DNA of 21,352 nucleotides from an uncultured Moraxella sp. (GTDB lineage: Bacteria; Pseudomonadota; Gammaproteobacteria; Pseudomonadales; Moraxellaceae), in contig CAKMOY010000218.1 of assembly GCA_927911235.1 (NCBI GenBank), positions 1-21,352 on the forward strand. Reading direction: 5' to 3'. Below the pieces are notes generated by a model. The model made no database searches and was not told the DNA's origin. It saw only the letters and a program-made list of their open reading frames with translations. The position numbers were made by a program, and so were the translations under genes. This document shows, piece by piece, positions 8,417 to 16,199 of the stretch; the first letter of the stretch is position 1; the number at the start of each line of letters is the position of its first letter.

Positions 8417-9823
8417 ATGAAATCTTTGCGACCCGAGCGTCTGACCAGTTATAGCAACACATGGCAAACCACATCTATGGTGATGTTGATGGTGATGTTG
8501 TCGGTGAGTTTGACCTTGTGGTTTTTTTGGCGAAGTCTGTATTTGCCAGAACTCAAAAATCATGCCAATTATATCGCCAATCAGCTTGTCATGCTAGATA
8601 GGTTAAACCACGATTGGCAACACGAGCCAAAGGTTAAAGATTGGGTCATTCGCACATCGCACATTGATATTTTGACCGATACAACCGCTTTTCCAGAAGT
8701 AGAAGAAAAAACTTTTGTCGGTTTTTTTACCGATATCATGGCAGAACAAATCAGTACTGTGTTAAACCGCCCAACTATTGTGTATTTTAAGTTTAAACCT
8801 GTGCCGATTTTGTACGTTCAAGACAGCAAACACCCCGAATTTTGGTTACAAGAACCTGTCAAATTTTACGCCCAATACAGCCCCACCACGATTTTGTTTT
8901 TTGTATTGGGTATTCCGATTTTTACGTTATTAACGATTATTTTTTTGGTAAGACAATTAAACCGTCCGTTAAAACGTTTGCAAAAAACCGCTTTGGATTA
9001 TATTACGCTCGGTCATGCCAACCATTTGCCGACCAACGAAGGCTCAACCGAAATCCGCCAAGTAAACCTTGCATTTAATCGCCTGTTTCACAACCTAACC
9101 CAAACCCAAAAAGAACGCAACATCATGCTGGCGGGTATTTCCCATGATTTACGCACGCCTTTGACCCGTATGCGATTGACGGCGGAAATGTTACCTGATG
9201 AGTTTTTAAAAGATGGTTTGGTCTATGATATTGAAGACATGGATGCGATTTTGGAGCAGTTTATTTCGTTTATGAAAGACGGCTCGGACGAAGCGGTGCG
9301 ATTGACCGATTTACGTCCGATTGTTCGTGAGATTGTGGTGCAGTTTGCCCCTTTGCCATTTGAGTTGCAGATTGATGACGATTTGCCAAATATTGCCTTG
9401 CGTCCTTTGTCCATCAAGCGATTGATTGTAAATTTGGTGAACAATGCCAACCGTTATGGCGAACCACCGATTTTGATAAAAATTGGCGTGATTGATGAAA
9501 CTGCTTTTCAAGATTATTTAACATTAGCCAAAAAAAGTCTGGAAAAACTCACCGAAACGGACAACACCGCCCAAGCAGTCATGAGTTTACAGCATTATTT
9601 GCAAATTAGCGTAAGCGATAAAGGCGAAGGCGTGGCAGAAGACCAATTAGACAGAATCATGCAACCCTTTGAACGTGGCGAAACGGCTCGTACCACGCAA
9701 GGCAGTGGACTTGGGCTTGCGATTGTGAGTCGTATCGCCCATTTACACAACGGTATCGTCATCGCCCACAATCAAGAAAACACAGGGCTTGTGGTAACGG
9801 TGATGATACCTTTAGTGGAATAA
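8417..9823 (+). CDS. envZ: EnvZ-like sensor histidine kinase
   Basis: The 468 residues show the full membrane-kinase order: TM1 about 18-38, a periplasmic domain about 39-155, TM2 about 156-178, HAMP about 179-230 (RQLNRPLKRLQ, EIRQVNLAFNRL), HisKA with AGISHDLRTPLTRMRL, N-box NLVNNANRYG, G1 DKGEGV and G2 GSGLGLAI. The phosphorylated histidine is residue 243, the same number as in E. coli EnvZ, and the H-box is EnvZ-like almost residue by residue. A segment of about 40 residues between the N and G1 boxes (IDETAFQDYLTLAKKSLEKL onward) is longer than in EnvZ. The usual ompR partner is not next to it: avtA lies divergent on the left, and convergent genes lie on the right. The osmosensing role is inferred by homology only. 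Confidence 0.88.
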   Translation: MKSLRPERLTSYSNTWQTTSMVMLMVMLSVSLTLWFFWRSLYLPELKNHANYIANQLVMLDRLNHDWQHEPKVKDWVIRTSHIDILTDTTAFPEVEEKTFVGFFTDIMAEQISTVLNRPTIVYFKFKPVPILYVQDSKHPEFWLQEPVKFYAQYSPTTILFFVLGIPIFTLLTIIFLVRQLNRPLKRLQKTALDYITLGHANHLPTNEGSTEIRQVNLAFNRLFHNLTQTQKERNIMLAGISHDLRTPLTRMRLTAEMLPDEFLKDGLVYDIEDMDAILEQFISFMKDGSDEAVRLTDLRPIVREIVVQFAPLPFELQIDDDLPNIALRPLSIKRLIVNLVNNANRYGEPPILIKIGVIDETAFQDYLTLAKKSLEKLTETDNTAQAVMSLQHYLQISVSDKGEGVAEDQLDRIMQPFERGETARTTQGSGLGLAIVSRIAHLHNGIVIAHNQENTGLVVTVMIPLVE

Positions 9824-9841
9824 TGTTTGTAAAAAAAACGT

Positions 9842-10021
9842 TTATTTTTTTGTACCAATCATCGGTGGCAACTCACTGGTAACGTTGGTTGCGGTTACAG
9901 GATTGGTTAAGCTTGCTTGAGCTTGAGCGAGACTTTGGTTGTCCGTAGCTTTGTGCAAAAATGTGTAATAACCAAATACGCCTGCATTTAACAGCAATAA
10001 TGCCAAAAATATATAACGCAT
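9842..10021 (-). CDS. Small single-pass membrane protein, unknown function
   Basis: ATG 10019-10021 with GGAAACATC just upstream gives 59 residues: MRYIFLALLLLNAGVFGYYT as one TM helix or uncleaved signal anchor, then a polar Ala/Gln/Thr-rich tail ending PPMIGTKK. It lies 74 bases downstream of hisH on the same strand and may be co-transcribed. I do not recognise a family. The short gap to the kinase gene end (9824-9841) is convergent and holds A/T runs that could end transcription. Confidence 0.6.
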   Translation of the reverse strand: MRYIFLALLLLNAGVFGYYTFLHKATDNQSLAQAQASLTNPVTATNVTSELPPMIGTKK

Positions 10022-10095
10022 GATGTTTCCTTGATGGTTCAATGGTTAAAGATAAATCGTGGTTTAGTTTAACAAAATTTTTAACATTTGTTAAC

Positions 10096-10729
10096 TTAAA
10101 TTTTCCATTCCACAAAATTTTTTAACAGTTGCAAGCCTGCAGTGTGGCTTTTTTCTGGGTGAAATTGGGTGGCAAATAGATTGTCTTTGATAACGCTGGT
10201 ACAAAAGTCCATGCCATAATGACAAGTCGCCGACACCACATCGCTATCAGATGGCTGACAATAATAACTATGCACAAAATAAAAAATGCGTGTGGTCGCT
10301 GATGTTGTGCCAAAGTGGGTGGCTCAAGTCCATGCCAAAAACCGTGTTCCAGCCCATATGCGGTACTTTGAGTTTTTCGTGGTTTTCGGTCATGTTATCG
10401 TCAATTTTTTTAACATGACCATTTAAAATTTTTAAACAGTCCACACCGTCATTTTCGGCAGATGTTTCAAATAAAGCCTGCATACCGACACAAATTGCCA
10501 TGATGGGCTTGTTAAACACAGCGGTTTTGACGACTTCATCAATGCCTGCGTCCGCCATACCCATCATGCAGTCTTTCATCGCACCGACCCCCGGAAAGAC
10601 GATTTTGTCGCAAGTGTTAATTTTTTTTGGGTCGTTTGTGATAATCACGTCTGCACCGACATTGGTGAGTGCTTTACCTGCGGAGTGTAGGTTTCCCATA
10701 CCATAATCTAAAAGGGCGATTTTTGTCAT
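10096..10729 (-). pseudogene. hisH: Imidazole glycerol phosphate synthase glutaminase subunit, frameshifted
   Basis: HisH hydrolyses glutamine and passes ammonia to HisF in histidine synthesis. ATG 10727-10729 (GAGAAA upstream) gives [27 protein letters not shown] and the nucleophile region [11 protein letters not shown]. The frame then derails at HTHFLFCA. Removing one T from the coding T6 run (plus-strand 10281-10286) restores [22 protein letters not shown] and the catalytic His/Glu motif [20 protein letters not shown], ending at 10096 (210 residues, normal length). As read, the product lacks two of the three catalytic residues, so histidine prototrophy would need another hisH. The other his genes are not in the window. 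Confidence 0.92.
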
Positions 10730-10810
10730 GTTTTTCTCTTTTTGGGTCAATTGAAAATCAATAATTTGCCACTATATTACCTGTATTCTACAAAAATGCA
10801 AAGGATAAAT

Positions 10811-11811
10811 ATGGCAGAAAAGAACTATTATGACATATTGGGCGTGGATAAAAAAGCCAGCGAAGATGAGATTAAAAAAGCTTATCGCAAACTGGTGCGA
10901 AAACATCACCCCGATATCAGCAAAGACCCAGACGCAGACAAAAAAATGGGCGAGATTAACAACGCCTACGAAACCTTAAAAGACAGCCAAAAACGTAGTC
11001 AATACGATGCCATGCTGAACAATCCATTTATGGGGCAAGGTGGTTTTGGCGGTTTTAATGGGGGCGGATTTGGTGGCGATGGCTTAACAACGCCAGTAAC
11101 GTGAGCCAAGAAGACCTTGAAGAAATTTTACGTCATTTTGGCGGTGGTGGTTTTGGCGGTGGTGGAGCAGGTTTTGGGCAAGGGCAATCTTTTGGTTTTG
11201 AAGACTTGTTTCAAGGTTTTGGCGGACGTAGCCAACAACAAGCCCAAAAAGGCGAAGACGAACACACCGAGATTGTGATTGATTTGCAAGCCAGTTATGA
11301 TGGTGATACTCGCAAAATCACCATCAGTAGCCCTGTACAAACCATGTCTGGTGTGTCCTACGACAACAAAACCATACAAGTCAAAATCCCCAAAGGTATC
11401 AGCGAAGGACAAAAAATCCGCCTTGCCAAACAAGGTCAAGCCAATGCCTATGGCGACAATGGCGATTTGTATTTAACCGTGAAATTTAAAAACGATGACA
11501 AATACAAAATTGACGGCAAAAACGTAACCCAAATCGTCGATGTATCGCCTTGGGAAGCGGTATTTGGCGGTACGATTACAGTTACCACACCTGTCGGCAA
11601 AGTCAATGTGAACATTCCAAAAAATAGCAAAAACGGCACAAAACTGCGGTTAAAAGGCAAAGGCATTCCTGCAAAAGACGCAGGCGATTTATTTTTACAA
11701 CTTAATATCGTATTGCCAAGCCTATCAACTGACGAAAGTCGTCAAAAAGAACAACAACAAGCATGGCGTTTTTTACAAGAAATGTATCACGACTTTAGCC
11801 CAGCTCGTTAA
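10811..11811 (+). pseudogene. cbpA: CbpA-type DnaJ-family co-chaperone, frameshifted
   Basis: ATG 10811 follows AAGGATAA. The J-domain is complete, with the HPD motif at residues 33-35 (KHHPDIS), and stimulates DnaK. A Gly/Phe-rich linker follows, and there is no zinc-finger cysteine cluster, which marks a CbpA (class II) rather than a DnaJ protein. The frame ends at GDGLTTPVT (stop 11102-11104). One T added at 11084-11085 (GGCTT to GGCTTT) turns this into [15 protein letters not shown] and joins the C-terminal substrate-binding domains (EDEHTEIVIDLQASYDGDTR, VKIPKGISEGQKIRL, PWEAVFGGTI, LRLKGKGIP), giving 333 residues. The broken C-terminal part would also need its own start, and only GTG 11101 is offered. 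No hspR/cbpM-type partner follows. Confidence 0.9.
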
Positions 11812-11831
11812 ACTTGACCAAATAACTGTTT

Positions 11832-11864
11832 AAAATGGCTTAACGATGTTCCTTAAGCCATTTT
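11832..11864. terminator. Bidirectional terminator shared by cbpA and the DUF305 gene
   Basis: A perfect 12-bp stem AAAATGGCTTAA / TTAAGCCATTTT with a 9-base loop gives a T run on both strands. It sits between two convergent genes and contains the last codons and stop of the DUF305 gene. Confidence 0.8.
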
Positions 11865-12781
11865 TGCATAAACTGAATTTCGGGAATTTGGTTCATGATA
11901 ATATCATCGGCAAGACCACGCACTTTTGGGTCTGTGCCGTATTTTAATTCTACTTGAGCCAATGCCAACGCCCCTTTGTGATAGGGCAACATGGTCTGGA
12001 TAAACACCATGTCCGCATCGTCCTGCAATGCACCGATGAGCATTTGTTCGTGCATTTGGTTGACACTGTTGGCAAATTCTTGTTGGATATTTTGTTGGTG
12101 AGGCTTTTGGGTTTTGGGCTGGTTGGGATAAATTTCTTTTAACCAATGCGTCATTAGCCAAATGTCATTTTCTTGGGTAGCGATGATGTCTTTGGCAAAA
12201 TATTTTAAACTGTCATCATTGCCATAATCTAGCTGTAATTTAGCAAGGTTAATCGCCCCTTGACGGTGCAAAATCATATTTTTAACAAAGGCAACATCGG
12301 CATTATCATCAGCATTTAGCACAGGGTTGTTGTGATGCATGGTGTAGATATTGGCAAGATAGGCTTGTTGAAAATCTTCGCTCTCTGCACCATTTGGCAA
12401 AAATTCATCCACAGCATAATGCTCTAGCATGGCATCAAGATGTTCTGTTTTATAATCGCGTTTGGAATCTATTACTTGAGTCTCTGTCAGTTCATCTAAA
12501 ATGACTGCTTGTGGTTCGCTATCAAGCGTTGCGGTAGAAGATACCAAACTATCATCAGCGACACTGGTGCTGGCGGGTGGTGCTATGGTTTCAAACTGGG
12601 TGGGAACAGACATATTTTGTTGTTCATTCACCACTTGGGTTTGTGGATTGTTTTTTTCTTTGGGTTGACAAGCACTCAAAAAAACACTGGCATTTCCCAA
12701 AAACACCAACGTGAGCCAAAAAGTTTTTGCCCCAAGACTGGTTTTAATTGATAAAAAAAAACGGTCGTACACTAAAAACAT
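11840..12781 (-). CDS. Lipoprotein with two DUF305 (ferritin-like) repeats
   Basis: ATG 12779-12781 with GGAG seven bases upstream gives 313 residues. An N-terminal hydrophobic stretch ends in the lipobox FLSAC with Cys38, followed by a Pro/Thr/Ser/Gln-rich linker of about 80 residues. Two DUF305 units then follow. Each has a Met-His motif and a D-I-x-x-x-Q-x-x-(D/E)-I end: FVKNMILHRQGAINLAKLQL with AKDIIATQENDIWLMTHWL, and FIQTMLPYHKGALALAQVEL with ADDIIMNQIPEIQFMQKWL. DUF305 proteins are four-helix bundles often linked to copper or metal stress through the Met/His residues. That function is known only by family association, and no metal gene stands next to it here. Its 3' end forms half of a terminator. 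Confidence 0.88.
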   Translation of the reverse strand: MFLVYDRFFLSIKTSLGAKTFWLTLVFLGNASVFLSACQPKEKNNPQTQVVNEQQNMSVPTQFETIAPPASTSVADDSLVSSTATLDSEPQAVILDELTETQVIDSKRDYKTEHLDAMLEHYAVDEFLPNGAESEDFQQAYLANIYTMHHNNPVLNADDNADVAFVKNMILHRQGAINLAKLQLDYGNDDSLKYFAKDIIATQENDIWLMTHWLKEIYPNQPKTQKPHQQNIQQEFANSVNQMHEQMLIGALQDDADMVFIQTMLPYHKGALALAQVELKYGTDPKVRGLADDIIMNQIPEIQFMQKWLKEHR

Positions 12782-12927
12782 AGACAGACTCCTTGCCAGT
12801 GCGTAGTATAACCGAAAATTGTTGCAAAAATATTTATAAATTGTGTATATGGATATTTCCGAATTCTTACAAATTGGCTAAAATCATTGTTTAGTCAGAC
12901 AAACTGACAAAAACTTTGACAAATTTA

Positions 12928-12936
12928 TGCTAAAAT
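12928..12936 (+). promoter_or_regulatory. Putative extended -10 promoter of the small lipoprotein gene
   Basis: TGCTAAAAT in the same 15-mer context (TTATGCTAAAATAAC) as the promoter near 1.0 kb, 32 bases before the start. TTGACA at 12916 is too close (9 bases) to act as its -35. Confidence 0.4.
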
Positions 12937-12968
12937 AACCCAAACTATTCCAAACACAAGGCATGATT

Positions 12969-13367
12969 ATGCAAAAATCCACAAAACTATTGGCAAGCGG
13001 TATGGCATTTGCCCTATTTTTAACAGGCTGTGCCAGCACGCCAACGCCACAATACGTTTCGCCAAACACATACCAAAGCTATGATTGCACCGCTTTGACC
13101 AGTGAATACAACCGCCTAACCCAATACATCAAAGCCAACCAAAACCGCTCATCAGGCATTAATATGTCAGGCGTTGGTATCGGTATCGCAGGTGGTCGTC
13201 ATGGCATTTATCCAACGGTGAGTTTTGGGCTTGGCAAAGCCAACGCCAGTAAAAACAATAACTTAAGCATTGCAATGGGCAAGCGTGATGCCATCGTAAT
13301 CGCACAGTCTGCTCGCATGAAAGAATGTGCTTTTGCACATGGCGTTAAATTATTTAGCGAAAAATAA
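12969..13367 (+). CDS. Small lipoprotein of unknown function
   Basis: Of two in-frame ATGs (12963, 12969) the second has the better distance from AAGG. It gives 132 residues: MQKSTKLLASGMAFALFLTG, lipobox LTGC with Cys21, then ASTPTPQYVSPNTYQ. The mature part has two cysteines (YDCTAL, MKECAF), a glycine-rich middle (NMSGVGIGIAGG) and a conserved-looking MGKRDAIVIAQSARMKECAF segment, a pattern common in small Gammaproteobacterial lipoproteins. I do not recognise a specific family. It is the only rightward gene between leftward neighbours, with its own promoter and a terminator just after it. Confidence 0.8.
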   Translation: MQKSTKLLASGMAFALFLTGCASTPTPQYVSPNTYQSYDCTALTSEYNRLTQYIKANQNRSSGINMSGVGIGIAGGRHGIYPTVSFGLGKANASKNNNLSIAMGKRDAIVIAQSARMKECAFAHGVKLFSEK

Positions 13368-13392
13368 TTAATTTTGAATATTGTTAAAAAAT

Positions 13393-13425
13393 AAAAACCC
13401 ATTATCAGCTTGACAATGGTTTTAT
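13393..13425. terminator. Bidirectional terminator between convergent genes
   Basis: CCATTATCA and TGACAATGG form a 9-bp stem with one mismatch around GCT, flanked by AAAAAC on the left and GTTTTATT on the right, so it can serve both the lipoprotein gene and the GlsB-like gene. It reaches the first base of the latter's stop codon. Confidence 0.6.
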
Positions 13426-13709
13426 TATGAATTAATTTTTAACAAAATTATTACCAATTTTGCGTTTCCAGTAACGATTTCGTAAATAAACAACACGATA
13501 ATCGCACCGACAACTGAGAGCGCCAAGCCTATAAAGCCACCGTTTGTCGCTAGACCTAACGCACTTGCCAAAAACCCACCAACGACCGCACCGACAATAC
13601 CTAGCACAATCGTCATAATCCAGCCCATTGAGTCAGCACCCGGTTTGATAAAACGTGCCAATACGCCGATGATTAAACCAGAAATTAAAGAACCAATTAA
13701 AGCAAACAT
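13425..13709 (-). CDS. GlsB/YeaQ/YmgE-family stress-response membrane protein
   Basis: ATG 13707-13709 follows AAGAGGAAAAACAT. The 94 residues hold three hydrophobic helices rich in glycine: LIGSLISGLIIGVLARFI, then KPGADSMGWIMTIVLGIVGA, and GGFIGLALSVVGAIIVLFIY. The arrangement G-x-x-A-R-x-(I/L)-x-P-G then G-x-x-x-T-x-x-x-G-x-x-G is typical of the transglycosylase-associated protein family (PF04226; GlsB, YeaQ). These small inner-membrane proteins rise under envelope or stationary-phase stress in several bacteria, and their activity is unknown. The last dozen residues (NAKLVIILLKINS) are longer than usual. A terminator upstream separates it from mutY. Confidence 0.85.
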   Translation of the reverse strand: MFALIGSLISGLIIGVLARFIKPGADSMGWIMTIVLGIVGAVVGGFLASALGLATNGGFIGLALSVVGAIIVLFIYEIVTGNAKLVIILLKINS

Positions 13710-13802
13710 ATGTTTTTCCTCTTAAAATAATAGTGAATTTTGATAAACGTATTGTAGAAAAAAAATTGCCAAAATTAAAAGGTTGCTTTGTTAATTGTGT
13801 AG

Positions 13803-13840
13803 AAAAACTGTTCATCTTGACCCAAAATTGAGCAGTTTTT
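13803..13840 (-). terminator. Terminator downstream of mutY
   Basis: AAAAACTGTTCA and TGAGCAGTTTTT pair over 12 positions (one G-T) around a 14-base loop. On the minus strand the stem ends in TTTTTC, 40 bases after the mutY stop. The symmetric T run could also work on the plus strand. Confidence 0.7.
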
Positions 13841-13880
13841 GTCAAATACTGTCAAAATAAGTAATTTTTGTAATAAATGC

Positions 13881-15065
13881 TTACATTAGCTTTTGCATGG
13901 CGGTGGAAATTGCCAAATTTTGTACATCATTTTGACCAATCCATGTCCAATTTTCTGCCAATGCCAAATCGTTTAACCGCTCGTTTAACGCCTTTTTTTG
14001 TTCGTCATTGATAACAATTGTTATAGGCGTTAAAAACCAATGAAAATGCGTCAAACTGTGTTTTATCATTTTTTCGCCAAAATATTTCGCAAAATCATGG
14101 CTGTTGATATGTGAGTGTTTGCTTAAAAATTCAAAAATCACCTGCTCTGCCAACGTATATTCATTGTCAAAATCGCTGTGAAAATCAGCAACAACTTGAT
14201 TTTGTTTGTTTTTTTTAACAAAAAATAACGGCAAACAATACAGTCCGCCCCAAATTCCATTATCAGGACGCTGTAACCACAAGGTTTTGCCATCGTTATC
14301 GGTCAAAAAAATCGCCAAAGAATACTTTGATGGGTTGGGCGATTTTTTGCTTTTAACAGGATAATCGGTCTGTCTGCCTTGAGATTTGGCAACGCAATCT
14401 TGCTCAATTGGACAAAAAAGACAATTGGGCTTTGACTTGGTGCAAACGGTCGCCCCCATGTCCATCATGGCTTGGGCGTATAGACCGCTATCGGTGGCGG
14501 GCGTTAAGCGTTCGGCTAACGCCCAAAGCGTCTTGGTGGTCGCTGTTTTGTTAATATCTGCGTCAATGCCCGCCCAACGAGTCAGCACCCGTTTGACATT
14601 GCCATCACAAATCACGCCTTTTTCTTGGGTAGCACGCACACCCATCGCCACAATCGCCCCTGCGGTGGACTGTCCCACGCCTGCAATCGCTTGCCAATCT
14701 TGCACCGTTTGCGGAAAATCGCCTGTGTCGGCAATAATCTGAGCCAACTGCTTTGCCCCTTTGTGCAAATTTCTGGCTCTAGCATAATACCCAAGTCCCG
14801 CCCAATGCTCGGCAACCTGCTCCCAGTCCGCATTTGCCAAATCTTGCACCGTTGGAAAACTTTGCATAAACCTTGTAAAATAGGGAATGACAGTGGTGAC
14901 TTGGGTCTGCTGAAGCATGACTTCTGAAATCCAAACAGGGTAAGGATTTGGCATTGCCAACAAATGCTGTTGCCACGGCAAATCGTGTCTGCCATGTACG
15001 GCAAACCATGTCAAAATTCGCTGTGAAAAATCTGGTAAATCGGTATTGTTAGACGGCGAGTTCAA
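13881..15065 (-). CDS. mutY: Adenine DNA glycosylase MutY
   Basis: MutY removes adenine mispaired with 8-oxoguanine. The 394 residues contain catalytic Glu48 in WISEVMLQQTQV, the helix-hairpin-helix IAGVGQSTAGAIVA, Asp154 in CDGNVKRVLTR, and the 4Fe-4S cysteines 208, 215, 218 and 224 (C-x6-C-x2-C-x5-C). The C-terminal NUDIX-like 8-oxoG-reading domain follows (LWLQRPDNGIWGGLYCLPLF, SLTHFHWFLTPITI). The only possible start is TTG 15063-15065: an in-frame stop lies upstream and no ATG appears before residue 38. The gene is complete. A defect in MutY would raise G:C to T:A changes, not indels, so it cannot explain the frameshifts seen elsewhere here. Confidence 0.95.
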   Translation of the reverse strand: MNSPSNNTDLPDFSQRILTWFAVHGRHDLPWQQHLLAMPNPYPVWISEVMLQQTQVTTVIPYFTRFMQSFPTVQDLANADWEQVAEHWAGLGYYARARNLHKGAKQLAQIIADTGDFPQTVQDWQAIAGVGQSTAGAIVAMGVRATQEKGVICDGNVKRVLTRWAGIDADINKTATTKTLWALAERLTPATDSGLYAQAMMDMGATVCTKSKPNCLFCPIEQDCVAKSQGRQTDYPVKSKKSPNPSKYSLAIFLTDNDGKTLWLQRPDNGIWGGLYCLPLFFVKKNKQNQVVADFHSDFDNEYTLAEQVIFEFLSKHSHINSHDFAKYFGEKMIKHSLTHFHWFLTPITIVINDEQKKALNERLNDLALAENWTWIGQNDVQNLAISTAMQKLM

Positions 15066-15092
15066 AAAATTGTCCCAATCTGATGAATAAGT

Positions 15093-15122
15093 TTGCTTTT
15101 ATAACACAAAATTTGTTAAAAT
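15093..15122 (+). promoter_or_regulatory. Promoter of tRNA-Arg
   Basis: TTGCTT (15093-15098), an 18-base spacer and TAAAAT (15117-15122) stand 20 bases before the tRNA, in the gap to the divergent mutY. Confidence 0.55.
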
Positions 15123-15141
15123 GTTAGAACAATTTTGTTTT

Positions 15142-15217
15142 ACGCTCGTAGCTCAACTGGATAGAGTACAGGTCTCCGAAGCCTGTGGCGTGGGTTCGAG
15201 TCCCGCCGAGCGTACCA
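15142..15217 (+). tRNA. tRNA-Arg (CCG), inovirus integration locus
   Basis: The acceptor stem ACGCTCG pairs perfectly with CGAGCGT. The D-arm contains GCTCAACTGGATAGAGT; the anticodon stem is CAGGT/GCCTG (T-G closing) with loop CTCCGAA, so the anticodon is CCG. The T-arm is GTGGG-TTCGAGT-CCCGC region, and CCA (15215-15217) is encoded. The gene is complete. Phage genes begin at once on its 3' side, and the phage repressor frame reads antisense through it, so the left attachment site probably lies in or at the end of this tRNA. The matching right-hand repeat would be outside the window. Confidence 0.95.
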
Positions 15218-15461
15218 TAAACCGCCATAAATGGGCTTTTTCGGGCTCAAGTTCTAATTTAGCTTTATATAGCGTTTCGCCTTTGTCTAGTCCCAGGATG
15301 TCTGCTAGTTGTAGGATTGTTTCATCATTGGGCTTTCTTTTGTCGCCAGTTGTATAGTTTTTAAACGCTGACAATCTTTGCTGTGTTAATCCTAGCATTT
15401 CTGCTAGCTTTGTCTGATTCCCTGCCTTTCTTGTTGCATTTTCAATTAATTGTGAAATCAT
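15153..15461 (-). CDS. Phage HTH repressor, C-terminus encoded antisense to tRNA-Arg
   Basis: ATG 15459-15461 with AAGGAA eight bases upstream gives 102 residues. The DNA-binding part is a Cro/CI-like HTH: TKLAEMLGLTQQRLSAFKN, then RKPNDETILQLADILGLDKG, as in small inovirus repressors (DUF3693-like; inference). The last 20 or so residues (RSAGLEPTPQASETCTLSS) are translated from the antisense strand of tRNA-Arg, and the stop TGA is the complement of the conserved GCTCA of the D-arm. The protein end is thus supplied by the host tRNA at the integration site. The gene is divergent from the phage operon across a set of four palindromes, the obvious targets for it. It is likely the lysogeny or copy-control regulator. 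Confidence 0.8.
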   Translation of the reverse strand: MISQLIENATRKAGNQTKLAEMLGLTQQRLSAFKNYTTGDKRKPNDETILQLADILGLDKGETLYKAKLELEPEKAHLWRFMVRSAGLEPTPQASETCTLSS

Positions 15462-15480
15462 GTTAATTTTCCTTGCAATT

Positions 15481-15570
15481 AAACCCAAAAGGGTGTAATA
15501 TACTATTAAACCTAAATGGGTTTTAATTTTGATTTACAATAAACCCAAATGGGTTTAAACCCAAAAGGGT
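15481..15570. promoter_or_regulatory. Operator array of the phage repressor (four palindromes)
   Basis: Four copies of an inverted repeat AAACCC-N4-GGGTTT occur: 15481-15494 (AAACCCAAAAGGGT), 15508-15523 (AAACCTAAATGGGTTT), 15541-15556 (AAACCCAAATGGGTTT) and 15557-15570 (AAACCCAAAAGGGT). Copies 3 and 4 touch. The array fills the divergent gap between the repressor and the first operon gene, and copy 1 is only 20 bases from the repressor start, so autoregulation is likely. The divergent promoters must lie within it; TATACT and TACAAT are possible -10 elements, but none is certain. Confidence 0.85.
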
Positions 15571-15609
15571 ATCAATTCAAATTTTATCACTTGTTGTGGA
15601 GTGTATCAA

Positions 15610-16197
15610 ATGTCTAATATCTCTAATATCTCTCTTGACTTTGAAGATTGTTCTACTGATAGTTATTCACGCTTTAAATATTTCTTTTTTGATTTTGATA
15701 TTGAAAAGTCTGAAGCTGTTTATTTAGTAAAATATACTGAAAAATATATTAATTTGCATTTTATTGGTTTAGATAAAGTTTCACACATTGAACATGAATT
15801 ACCTTTAGATGTTTATAATCAAATTGTTGATTTAGGTGATGATGTTTTACAAGTCATTGAGCTTGTAAAAACTTTCTTTCAAATTCCCCTAGCCACAACC
15901 ACAGACAATAAAGATTCTGCGAAAGACCATACCCATGTGGTAACTAAAGTTGGTGAAGTAGATAAGGGCGTTGTCGATAGTGTGGGGGATGCCTTTTTTG
16001 ATGATTGCTTTACAAATGAGATAGATACCTTTGATTTGTATGAGCATCCTGCTGCTAAATGGCAATTAGAAATACCTAAAAAATCTGCTAAGGATTTTTT
16101 TAGTCAATCTCTTAAAAATGGTCTTAATGCCCCATTGCTTGATGATGATATTCCGCCAATCTTTGCCGAATCCGGCATTTTCTCAAAGGCTGAATAA
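15610..16197 (+). CDS. Phage early protein, unknown function
   Basis: ATG 15610 is preceded by GGAG at good distance (an in-frame GTG at 15601 is less likely). The 195 residues are soluble and acidic. The first 95 look like a compact folded domain (SYSRFKYFFFDFDIEKSEAV, INLHFIGLDKVSHIEHELPL), followed by a Thr/Asp-rich linker (ATTTDNKDSAKDHTHVVTKV) and a shorter C-terminal segment (AAKWQLEIPKKSAKDFFSQS, DDDIPPIFAESGIF). As the first gene under the operator array it is expected to be expressed early or when the repressor is lifted. I recognise no family. It ends two bases before the next start, so the two are coupled. Confidence 0.65.
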   Translation: MSNISNISLDFEDCSTDSYSRFKYFFFDFDIEKSEAVYLVKYTEKYINLHFIGLDKVSHIEHELPLDVYNQIVDLGDDVLQVIELVKTFFQIPLATTTDNKDSAKDHTHVVTKVGEVDKGVVDSVGDAFFDDCFTNEIDTFDLYEHPAAKWQLEIPKKSAKDFFSQSLKNGLNAPLLDDDIPPIFAESGIFSKAE

Positions 16198-16199
16198 TC

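Noticed and set aside
9824..9850. A terminator between the histidine kinase and the small membrane protein gene
   Set aside because: Only A8 and T7 runs with a very short inverted match; too weak to call as a feature.
11101..11811. A separate gene for the C-terminal half of CbpA
   Set aside because: It is the rest of cbpA after a one-base frameshift; the GTG start has no ribosome site. Programmed frameshifting was considered, but there is no slippery heptamer and no structure to support it.
15218..15460. Rightward ORF reading through the tRNA into the repressor region
   Set aside because: Shadow of the tRNA and of the antisense repressor frame.
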